A stretch of DNA of 6,454 nucleotides from GCA-003244245 sp050700255. GTDB taxonomy: Bacteria > Actinomycetota > Actinomycetes > Mycobacteriales > Pseudonocardiaceae. The stretch spans positions 1 to 6,454 of the forward strand of contig JBOHGX010000339.1 in assembly GCA_050700255.1 (NCBI GenBank), read 5' to 3'. The position numbers were made by a program, and so were the translations under genes. This document shows, one piece after another, positions 1 through 5,256 of this stretch. Numbering within the stretch: position 1 is the first letter of the stretch; every line of letters begins with the position of its first letter. The notes below the pieces were generated by a model. The model had not been told where the DNA came from, ran no database searches, and saw only the letters and a list, made by a program, of their open reading frames with translations.

Positions 1-100
1 GTCGTCCCTACCGCCCCGGGCAACCACACCCCCCGCGGGACCCCCACACGAGTTCAGCGCCTACCGACTGTCGCTCATCGCGGTGGCGAGACCACCGGCG
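1..100. other. Left-edge non-coding sequence
   Basis: Upstream of the ARE-like palindrome I see no supported gene. Frames on both strands stay open for short stretches, but none has a start, SD or recognisable protein pattern, and none can be tied to a neighbour outside the window. Confidence 0.5.
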
Positions 101-122
101 AAACATACCAGTGGGTGTGTTT
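101..122. promoter_or_regulatory. ARE-like operator of the TetR/GBL-receptor gene
   Basis: An inverted repeat lies about 60 bp upstream of the regulator's start codon. The left arm AAACATACC (101-109) and right arm GGTGTGTTT (114-122) are separated by 4 nt and are complementary at 8 of 9 positions. The ACATACC/GGTATGT-type arms and the overall length of 22 bp resemble the autoregulatory elements bound by gamma-butyrolactone receptors of the ArpA/ScbR family. The downstream gene encodes such a protein, so autoregulation is the simplest reading. The palindrome is seen directly; binding by this protein is inferred. Confidence 0.65.
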
Positions 123-182
123 GAACCGCCACCCCGGCTCAGTGCAGACCTGCTGGCGCCAGGCGAGTAGCTTCGAAGAGTC

Positions 183-944
183 ATGTCCAGCACCGCTCCT
201 CGAAAGCCCGGAGCCGCCGACAACGACGCGTCCGCAGGCCGGGCTAAGCTGCAACCGCGGGCCCAGGCGACCCGATTGGCGATCCTGACCGCCGCCGCGG
301 AGCACTTCGCTCGCAACGGCTACTACGCCACCTCGTTGGACAGAGTGCTGGCCGACAGCGGCGGGACCAAGGGAGCCCTGTACTTCCACTTCGCCTCCAA
401 GGAGGCTTTGGCTCGCGCGGTCATTGCTGAAATGGTCCAGCGATGGGGGAACCTCCGCGTGCAAGTTAGCGAACGTGGACTGGACCCGCTCTCGGCCCTG
501 CTCGCCCTGGTCGATGAAGTAATCGCTCGGCTGATCGACAGCCCGATCGCCCGGGGAGGCACCCGGCTGCTCAACGACCTGCCGCTGCGCCCCGACGACA
601 CGAACAGTCACTACGCTTTCGGCGAACGCGACGTACTCGCTTTGCTGACCGAGGCAGCGCGGGCCGGCCTACTGCGCGAGGGCGTCGAGCCCGCGCTGGT
701 GGCCCGGCAGCTCGTGGCGCTGCTGTCCGGACATCGGCAGATCAGCGACACCTTGGGCAACCGCCAGGACCTATGGCAACGGGTCGATGAGGCCTGGAGC
801 TTGCTACTTCCGGCAATCGGCACAGACTCTTGGTTGGCCGAGTGGCGCGCTTCGCCGTGGGCGTCACGACCCCGACCAGAACTGAACGAAGATGAGGACG
901 AACGCAACACTGGTCATCCCGGGCGTGCCGATTCTGGTGGCTAA
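183..944 (+). CDS. TetR-family regulator, gamma-butyrolactone receptor-like
   Basis: A 253-aa cytoplasmic DNA-binding repressor-type protein. Residues about 29-75 form the TetR N-terminal domain: helix 1 (LAILTAAAEHFARNGY), then the helix-turn-helix TSLDRVLADSGGTKGALYFHF followed by ASKEAL. The ALYFHF-SKE signature and the C-terminal stretch WSLLLPAIGTDSWLAEW (about 205-221) are typical of the ArpA/ScbR/CprB group, which release DNA on binding gamma-butyrolactone-type signals. The ligand here is unknown, and no butyrolactone synthase (AfsA-like) gene is in the window. The ATG at 183 is the only sensible start, because an in-frame TAG lies at 168-170 and no other ATG or GTG precedes the HTH. 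The SD is weak (GAAG, 175-178, close spacing). An extra 28-residue basic tail precedes the HTH, and the last about 25 residues are charged and probably disordered. The TAA overlaps the stop of the convergent gene. An ARE-like palindrome upstream suggests autoregulation. Alternative: a TetR repressor of another ligand class. Confidence 0.9.
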   Translation: MSSTAPRKPGAADNDASAGRAKLQPRAQATRLAILTAAAEHFARNGYYATSLDRVLADSGGTKGALYFHFASKEALARAVIAEMVQRWGNLRVQVSERGLDPLSALLALVDEVIARLIDSPIARGGTRLLNDLPLRPDDTNSHYAFGERDVLALLTEAARAGLLREGVEPALVARQLVALLSGHRQISDTLGNRQDLWQRVDEAWSLLLPAIGTDSWLAEWRASPWASRPRPELNEDEDERNTGHPGRADSGG

Positions 945-1540
945 GGGCGTGGCGGCAACGCTCGGAAAGTGTCCACCACCCGATTGACCTCGGGAAGTAT
1001 TGTCTTCGGATCTGAGCCGGCCGCAGTGAACACGGTGATGCCGTAGTTGGTGGGGTCGTTCTTCACGGTGATCGCCAGAAAGCGGACGCGGGTGTTCTTG
1101 GCGTTGGTCCCGTTCCCGCCGTAGACCAAGGCAGGCAGCGGACCCACGTTCTTACCTTGCGGTGGGATCACCTGGACGTCGCGGTACTTACCGGCGACCT
1201 GCTGGAAGAACAGAGTGCTGGCCACCGGCAACGATCCGGGTCGGCTGAGACCCAGGGTGATCACGGTGGATTTGTCCGGGCTGGTCACTGTGGTGGTGCG
1301 GTCTTCCTGCGTGGTGGACCATCCCTCGGGTGCCTCGAAGCGGTACCCACCAGCGGTGTTGACCACCTCACGAGTCTCGCCTGTGTCGCCGCCGTCTTTC
1401 ACCATCAAGGCAGTCACCCCGAGCACACCGGCAAGCAGCAACGCCACCACACCGATGAGGGAGACGATCGGCCGACTTCGCAGGCGGGAGATCAAGGTAT
1501 TCATCAGGGCGCCGATCGTAGAGGGGGTCGTGGCGGACAT
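941..1540 (-). CDS. Single-pass membrane protein with extracytoplasmic domain, function unknown
   Basis: 199 aa from the first ATG. A short basic N-terminal segment (R19, R21, R23) precedes one membrane helix at about 25-47 (IVSLIGVVALLLAGVLGVTALMV). A soluble domain at about 60-195 follows and should lie outside the cytoplasm. It contains GGYRFEAPEGWS, a pattern common at the start of PsbP/DUF1795-like folds in actinobacterial anchored proteins, but I cannot assign a family. It has no cysteines and no enzyme motif that I recognise. The start is uncertain: ATG at 1540 lies 2 nt from a large stem-loop and has no SD, and the in-frame ATG at 1504 (residue 13) also lacks one. Either start keeps the membrane helix. 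The gene is 47 bp downstream of the LAETG surface-protein gene on the same strand, so co-transcription is possible, with the hairpin as an attenuator. It converges tail-to-tail with the TetR gene, with overlapping stops (CTAA, 941-944). Confidence 0.8.
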   Translation of the reverse strand: MSATTPSTIGALMNTLISRLRSRPIVSLIGVVALLLAGVLGVTALMVKDGGDTGETREVVNTAGGYRFEAPEGWSTTQEDRTTTVTSPDKSTVITLGLSRPGSLPVASTLFFQQVAGKYRDVQVIPPQGKNVGPLPALVYGGNGTNAKNTRVRFLAITVKNDPTNYGITVFTAAGSDPKTILPEVNRVVDTFRALPPRP

Positions 1541-1542
1541 GA

Positions 1543-1579
1543 CGGCGGGGGCCGGCGAACTGATCGCCGACCCCCGCCG
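1543..1579 (-). terminator. Strong GC-rich stem-loop between two minus-strand genes
   Basis: A near-perfect hairpin lies between the LAETG-protein stop (1588) and the next start (1540). The outer arms CGGCGGGGG (1543-1551) and CCCCCGCCG (1571-1579) pair perfectly. One c/a mismatch follows, then inner arms CGGCGA (1553-1558) and TCGCCG (1564-1569) around the 5-nt loop ACTGA. There is no U-tract on the minus strand, which is common for actinobacterial terminators. It may terminate or attenuate transcription into the membrane-protein gene, or act as an mRNA processing barrier. The structure is seen directly; its role is inferred. Confidence 0.7.
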
Positions 1580-1587
1580 AGTGTGAT

Positions 1588-3003
1588 TTACAGCGTGTGC
1601 TTGCCAGCCCGACGGCGGGTACCCGCCACGGTCAAGGCACCCACACCGGTGAGCAGGAAACCACCGGCCAGCAGGGGCACGATGTCGGCACCGGTCTCAG
1701 CGAGACCACCGCCTTCACCCTTGTCACCGCCGTGGTCTTCGCCCTTGTCGCCTTCCTTCTGGTGCTCATCCTTCTTGTCGTCGTCCCGGTCGCGGTCCTT
1801 GGTCTCGTGCGCCAGGGTCTCAGCTTGGCCCAGCACCAGCAGGAGGGTCCGGTTCAGCACGTCGAGACGAAGTGCCTCCTGCACGCTGCCAGCGCCCTGC
1901 GGGTTCTTGAAGATCACCGACTTGCCCTGGTTGAGGAACAGACACAGCAGGGCGGAGTCACCGCAGTCGTCGAGGAGAGTGATGGCCTCCGGCTCGTCGA
2001 GCAGGTAGGAGGACTCGCCGTCGCTGTCGATGCCGAGCAGATACGAGTGACGGTTTGTGTCCGGCTCCTTGGACTCCGAGTCGGAGTCGGCGTGCACGGC
2101 CTGCAGACCCAGGCCATCACAGGACTCGGTCAGGCTTTCGCGCTTACCGATGCAGAGGTTGAGCAGCTCGTTGGCGGACTCGGCCCTGGTGTGGCCCTGC
2201 TTCTTGTCCCGCTCTGCAATACCCAGACCCTCGGCGACACCCAACGACAGCGCACCATCGCACTCGTAGGTGGCGGTCACATCAGCGCCGTCATCGTCGC
2301 CGTTGTCGTCACCGTCGTCTTCACCGCCGCCCAGGCACAACGCCAGGACGCCACCACGGGCCGCTGCAAGTGACGAGTCGTCGTCTTCCTCGGCCACAAC
2401 GTCGTGGTACAGCAGGCTCAGGCAGATCACACCACCGGTGCCGTCGCAGAGCCCGGCGGTCAGGTTGTCGCCGTCCCTGCCGTCGCCATCCCTGGATGAT
2501 GCGCTGGAGCCGATGATCTCGTCGCCGCCCAGACCAAGGACTGTGGAATCAGCGTGCGCTTCATCGTCATCCTCGATGGTGGCGTCGTACTTGGTGATGT
2601 CGAGGATGTCCTCCTCGTCCAAGTCGAGATCGAGGACAGAACCCGATGCGTGATCGGGGGGCTCGGGATCATCGAGGTGGTCGCTGTCCTCGGTGTCGTC
2701 GCGGTGGACCACATCATCATCATCATGATCGCGATCCCCGGTCAGACCCGGAGCGCCGGAACCCGGCTCACCGGGAAGGTTGAGCCCCGGCAAGGGGGGA
2801 ACCTCGCCAAGGTCGGGCGCGGCAGGCGCGTTGGGATCGCTGGGCACGCCGGGCACCGCCGGGTCACCGGGTGCGCCGGCGAACTGCTGCACGGTGGGGA
2901 CTACCTGCGCCGAGGCAGCACCCGGCAGCAGAACCATCGCGGCTGCCGTCCCGGCGGCCATGAGAGCCAGGCGGCGATGCCTCCTGGGCGTGCGTGACGT
3001 CAT
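1588..3003 (-). CDS. Secreted Asp-rich, Cys-containing surface protein with LAETG sortase signal
   Basis: 471 aa from ATG 3003, predicted to be covalently attached to the cell wall. The open frame extends 36 codons further upstream, but the ATG at 3003 has AGGAGG 11 nt before it and directly begins a signal peptide: basic MTSRTPRRHRR, a hydrophobic core, and cleavage near AASA/QV (residue 32). A Pro/Gly-rich segment (about 33-87) is followed by a very acidic, Asp-rich stretch (about 90-154), then a region with eight cysteines (186, 194, 223, 248, 284, 295, 347, 354), compatible with four disulfides. This region includes short alternating motifs such as VICLSLLYHDVV, LALCLGGG and LLCLFLNQG. 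A charged Lys/Asp/Glu/Gly linker leads to LAETG (434-438), a membrane helix (about 441-461) and a basic tail (RRRAGKH). LAXTG is the form preferred by actinobacterial class E sortases; no sortase is encoded in the window. It resembles large mucin-like surface proteins of actinomycetes, but the function is unknown. Confidence 0.9.
   Translation of the reverse strand: MTSRTPRRHRRLALMAAGTAAAMVLLPGAASAQVVPTVQQFAGAPGDPAVPGVPSDPNAPAAPDLGEVPPLPGLNLPGEPGSGAPGLTGDRDHDDDDVVHRDDTEDSDHLDDPEPPDHASGSVLDLDLDEEDILDITKYDATIEDDDEAHADSTVLGLGGDEIIGSSASSRDGDGRDGDNLTAGLCDGTGGVICLSLLYHDVVAEEDDDSSLAAARGGVLALCLGGGEDDGDDNGDDDGADVTATYECDGALSLGVAEGLGIAERDKKQGHTRAESANELLNLCIGKRESLTESCDGLGLQAVHADSDSESKEPDTNRHSYLLGIDSDGESSYLLDEPEAITLLDDCGDSALLCLFLNQGKSVIFKNPQGAGSVQEALRLDVLNRTLLLVLGQAETLAHETKDRDRDDDKKDEHQKEGDKGEDHGGDKGEGGGLAETGADIVPLLAGGFLLTGVGALTVAGTRRRAGKHTL
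2712..2726. repeat. (CAT)5 trinucleotide repeat in the Asp-rich segment
   Basis: Five CAT units on the plus strand correspond to a GAT-rich Asp run (HDDDDVV) of the LAETG surface protein on the minus strand. Changes in unit number would keep the reading frame and only lengthen or shorten the Asp run. Confidence 0.8.
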
Positions 3004-3014
3004 CTTCCGGTGTT

Positions 3015-3020
3015 CCTCCT
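3015..3020 (-). promoter_or_regulatory. Ribosome binding site that sets the LAETG-protein start
   Basis: AGGAGG on the minus strand, 11 nt before the ATG at 3003. It argues against the longer in-frame start 36 codons upstream, whose extra residues (MASKRQTPGT...) do not look like part of a signal peptide. Confidence 0.75.
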
Positions 3021-3232
3021 CGGTCGAGATCTCTCCGCGAGAGGGCGGTACGGCCTTCTCTGCTAGTGGCCGTGGATCCCTCGTACCTGGCGTTTGACGC
3101 TTCGACGCCACCAGCGGTCGCTAACCTCCAGACATCCAGGTACCGGCTCAACGATGCGAGAGTCGAGGCAGATACGACCGGTACCCCAACTATTCCCCGA
3201 ACGTGATCTTCCCCTCGACCGGTTCCGCTGTT

Positions 3233-3253
3233 GGGGACACTGATAGTGACCCC
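3233..3253. promoter_or_regulatory. Operator-like imperfect palindrome in divergent intergenic region
   Basis: Arms GGGGACACT (3233-3241) and AGTGACCCC (3245-3253) are complementary at 8 of 9 positions around a GAT spacer. The symmetry and place between divergent genes suit a dimeric regulator, but its identity is unknown and it differs from the ARE-like site at 101-122. Confidence 0.4.
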
Positions 3254-3421
3254 GACAGCTCCTGGCCTCCGACATCCACCCCACACGGGAACATCAACCA
3301 GCGATAGCCGTTACGCTGCGTACGTACGCCACCAGAGCAAGCACAGGCCGGCGATCCCCTGGAGGAGGACGGCACCCAGGCCGTGGAGGGTCATCCCGGG
3401 CGTGGTTGACTGCCCGGCGAC

Positions 3422-3988
3422 ATGTCTACAGCGCGCTTCCTCAGAGCTGCGCCCAAGTCCGCGCTGGCCGCCGTGGCGGGCGGGCTGGTGGCCGTTGCAA
3501 CCGGGGCTTGTGGAGCCGGCGGCGCGGCGCCCACCCCGGTCGAACCACTGCCCGCAGACCCGGCCGCGGTAGCGCCAGCCGCACTGCCCCCACCGCGGCC
3601 TGTCGCGGAAGGGCAATGCGACTACCTACCGGTGGAGGCCGTGGAAGCGGTCAACGGGGAACGAGTCGGCGCCGTGCGGATCTCCGCGGACCGGCCGTAC
3701 CCGGCGTGTTTCTTCCTTCGCGGCGACGGGGCAGTCCAGCTGCGCAGCTGGATCGTGGTGGACACCCCGCAAGTGGCGCGGGCAACGGTTGACGCCGCAG
3801 CTCCGGTGGCCACCTCCGACCTGGCCGAGCTTCCCGGTGGATGGTCGGGAGGGTCGCAGCCGACCGCAGACGGAGCGGTGTTCGCGGTAGCCCGGCACGG
3901 TACCGCAGTCGTCGTCACGACCAACCAACGTCAGACGATCAGCGCCCGCCGAATCGCCGGACAGGTGATCGCTACTCTGGGCCTCTAG
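3422..3988 (+). CDS. Predicted lipoprotein, DUF2020-like
   Basis: 188 aa. A basic N-terminus (MSTARFLRAAPKS) and hydrophobic segment end at TGAC (Cys30), which fits the general lipoprotein pattern although position -3 is Thr rather than the classical Leu. Cleavage and lipidation at C30 would anchor it on the outer face of the membrane. A Pro/Ala-rich linker (about 31-62) leads to a compact domain (about 63-188) with C66 and C96 as a possible disulfide and the pattern CDYLPVEAVEAVNGERVG..RISADRPYPACFFLR. This resembles the DUF2020 family of actinobacterial secreted proteins of unknown role; I make this assignment from memory of the pattern. The start is fixed by an in-frame TGA at 3407-3409, with ATG 3422 the first usable codon; the SD is poor. 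It converges on the CwsA-like gene, with only 8 bp between the two stop codons. Confidence 0.85.
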   Translation: MSTARFLRAAPKSALAAVAGGLVAVATGACGAGGAAPTPVEPLPADPAAVAPAALPPPRPVAEGQCDYLPVEAVEAVNGERVGAVRISADRPYPACFFLRGDGAVQLRSWIVVDTPQVARATVDAAAPVATSDLAELPGGWSGGSQPTADGAVFAVARHGTAVVVTTNQRQTISARRIAGQVIATLGL

Positions 3989-3996
3989 TAGCTGAG

Positions 3997-4497
3997 TCAG
4001 TCGGCGCTGGACGACGAGCGACCGGCGCTGACGACGCCGTTGCCAGTGGGAGAACTCCCCATCGCATCCTCGTCGTTGTAGGAGGAGTTCACCGCTCGGG
4101 CCGGGTGAACAGGGAGCCCCTCGGGTTCGGTCCGTTGCGGCCTGCGGGTCAGCACGGCGGCCCCTGCCACTCCGGCGATCCCGAACAACAGCAATATCAT
4201 CCACGGCCAGCGCCTACGACGGCGAGCCTCGGGCTCGATCCGGGCAGCGAGCTCTTGGCGGGCATCGAGCAACCGCTCGGTAAGCATGTCCTGAGCGCTG
4301 TGCCGGGCGTTGCGGGCACCTCCGGCTATCTCGGCGGTGCGGTCAGGCAGCTGCTCGGCAAGCTGTTTGCGGACCCGCTTAGCCTGCTTGCCGGCCCTGG
4401 CGGCCCGCTTGCGGACGGCCCGCACGCTGCTGTTCACAGCGGCGCCGGCTTGCTTTCCATCCCCTGCGTAGGTCTTCACGGTCTTTACCGGGTTCAC
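3997..4497 (-). CDS. cwsA: CwsA-like cell-wall synthesis/division membrane protein
   Basis: 166 aa from GTG 4497. The basic, Lys/Arg/Ala-rich, helical N-terminal part (about 1-95) should be cytoplasmic. RRRRRWPWM precedes a single membrane helix (about 98-117), and a short Ser/Pro-rich tail follows. This tail-proximal single-helix layout and the position divergent to ppiA match M. tuberculosis Rv0008c (CwsA), a protein reported to interact with CrgA and Wag31 in polar growth and division. The motif ..LLDARQELAAR...RRRRRWPWMILLLFGIAGVAGAA.. is similar in style to CwsA. Sequence similarity outside the helix is modest, so the function is inferred mainly from layout and synteny. The open frame runs 85 codons further upstream across the ppiA start, but that part overlaps ppiA coding sequence and looks non-coding. 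AGGAAGG 7 nt before the GTG decides the start. Confidence 0.78.
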   Translation of the reverse strand: MNPVKTVKTYAGDGKQAGAAVNSSVRAVRKRAARAGKQAKRVRKQLAEQLPDRTAEIAGGARNARHSAQDMLTERLLDARQELAARIEPEARRRRRWPWMILLLFGIAGVAGAAVLTRRPQRTEPEGLPVHPARAVNSSYNDEDAMGSSPTGNGVVSAGRSSSSAD

Positions 4498-4597
4498 ATC
4501 TTCGCCTTCCTGGTCGCGCCTGCGTGAGTGCCCGTGGACGGACGACGCCGTCTGGCCCCTCCCGCAATCGAACGTGGGTGATGGCAGGATAGGTCTG
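4498..4597. promoter_or_regulatory. Divergent promoter region of cwsA-like gene and ppiA
   Basis: 100 bp separate two divergent start codons, so both promoters must lie here or overlap the gene ends. AGGAAGG at 4505-4511 (minus) serves the cwsA-like GTG at 4497 with a 7-nt spacer. AGGA at 4586-4589 (plus) serves the ppiA GTG at 4598 with an 8-nt spacer. I cannot place -35/-10 elements with confidence. Confidence 0.6.
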
Positions 4598-5137
4598 GTG
4601 ACTGAAGGCAAGACCAACGACACGCAGGTCATCCTGCACACCAGTGAGGGTGACATCCGCGTCACCCTCTTCCCACAGCACGCCCCGAAGACCGTGTCGA
4701 ACTTCGTGGGCCTCGCCGAGGGCAGCAAGGAGTACTCCCAGCGCAACGCCAAGGGTGAGCTGTCCGGGCCGTTTTATGACGGTTCCCTTTTCCATCGTGT
4801 GATCGATGGCTTCATGATTCAAGGGGGCGACCCGACCGGTACCGGTAAGGGCGGGCCCGGGTATCGATTCGCCGACGAGACTCACCCGGAGCTGCAGTTC
4901 AACCGGCCCTACCTGCTGGCGATGGCCAATGCGGGCCCGAATACCAACGGATCCCAGTTCTTCATCACGGTGGGCACCCCAACACACCTGAACCGCAAGC
5001 ACACCATCTTCGGCGAGGTGGCCGATCAGGACTCCCGCGTCGTGGTCGACGCGATCGCCAGCACCCCGACCCGTGGAGACCGTCCGGTGAACAACATCGT
5101 CGTCGAACGGGTGACGGTCGAGCCGGCCGGGGTGTGA
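4598..5137 (+). CDS. ppiA: Peptidyl-prolyl cis-trans isomerase, cyclophilin type
   Basis: 179 aa from GTG 4598. A cytosolic cyclophilin that catalyses cis-trans isomerisation of Xaa-Pro bonds. The single domain fills the protein: VILHTSEGDIRVTLF, HAPKTVSNFVGLA, then the hallmark FHRVIDGFMIQGGDPTGTGKGGPGY, MANAGPNTNGSQFFITV and LNRKHTIFGEV. Active-site equivalents of human CypA R55, F60, Q63, F113 and H126 are R67, F72, Q75, F122 and H135. The cyclosporin-contact Trp121 is replaced by His (H130), as in mycobacterial PpiA. There is no signal peptide. A GTG at 4574 is in frame, but GTG 4598 has AGGA 8 nt upstream and gives the family-like N-terminus (MTEGKTNDTQ). It is very close in sequence to M. 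tuberculosis PpiA (Rv0009). It probably heads an operon with the rhomboid gene, through the repeat array at 5143-5256. Confidence 0.97.
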   Translation: MTEGKTNDTQVILHTSEGDIRVTLFPQHAPKTVSNFVGLAEGSKEYSQRNAKGELSGPFYDGSLFHRVIDGFMIQGGDPTGTGKGGPGYRFADETHPELQFNRPYLLAMANAGPNTNGSQFFITVGTPTHLNRKHTIFGEVADQDSRVVVDAIASTPTRGDRPVNNIVVERVTVEPAGV

Positions 5138-5142
5138 CCTGG

Positions 5143-5256
5143 TGACCGCCGACGTGCTTGGTCCCGCGGAGGCGGCATCATGACCGCCGACGTGCTTGGT
5201 CCCGCGGAGGCGGCATCATGACCGCCGACGTGCTTGGTCCCGCGGAGGCGGCATCG
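5143..5256 (+). repeat. Three tandem 38-bp repeats between ppiA and rhomboid gene
   Basis: Units lie at 5143-5180, 5181-5218 and 5219-5256. They are identical except for the last base of unit 3 (G instead of A), which makes the rhomboid start GTG. Each unit begins TGACCGCCGACG and ends GCGGAGGCGGCATC plus A or G. TGACC recurs just after the array (5257-5261) and at the ppiA stop (5135-5139), so slippage between short TGACC homologies could have made the array. 38 is not a multiple of 3, so each unit moves to a new frame. Confidence 0.95.
5244..5248 (+). promoter_or_regulatory. Ribosome binding site of the rhomboid gene
   Basis: GGAGG, 7 nt before GTG 5256. It fixes the rhomboid start at VTTPVCVRHPG; the in-frame open stretch upstream lies in the repeat array and reads as low-complexity Arg-rich sequence. 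Confidence 0.85.

Larger units (their letters stand above)
3004..3421. other. Divergent intergenic region with inverted repeats; no gene supported
   Basis: 418 bp separate the LAETG surface-protein start (minus) from the lipoprotein start (plus). No open frame here has a convincing start, SD or protein pattern, and I see no tRNA. It should hold both promoters, but I cannot place -35/-10 boxes with confidence. Structures seen: a small hairpin CTCTC-cgc-GAGAG (3031-3043) in the presumed leader of the minus gene, paired GTACC-type inverted repeats at 3083-3185, an operator-like palindrome at 3233-3253, and a 12-bp perfect palindrome GCGTACGTACGC (3318-3329). Confidence 0.7.

Noticed and set aside
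153..162. 10-bp palindrome CTGGCGCCAG upstream of the TetR gene
   Set aside because: Palindromes of this length are expected several times by chance in a window of this size.
1597..2373. Long plus-strand open frame opposite the LAETG gene
   Set aside because: Antisense shadow in GC-rich DNA; the minus-strand protein has a signal peptide, disulfide-type cysteines and a sorting signal.
3004..3111. 36-codon N-terminal extension of the LAETG protein
   Set aside because: The AGGAGG site and the signal peptide both point to ATG 3003; the extension is not signal-like.
3318..3329. 12-bp perfect palindrome GCGTACGTACGC
   Set aside because: One or two such palindromes are expected by chance; no supporting context.
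3841..4527. Plus-strand open frame over the lipoprotein end and the CwsA-like gene
   Set aside because: No SD or family pattern; both overlapped genes have clear protein features in other frames.
4498..4752. 85-codon extension of the CwsA-like gene across the ppiA start
   Set aside because: It runs antisense to ppiA coding sequence and its divergent promoter, lacks an SD, and a good SD serves GTG 4497.
5196..5255. Longer rhomboid start inside the repeat array
   Set aside because: The translated residues are Arg-rich repeat sequence, and GGAGG is ideally spaced for GTG 5256.
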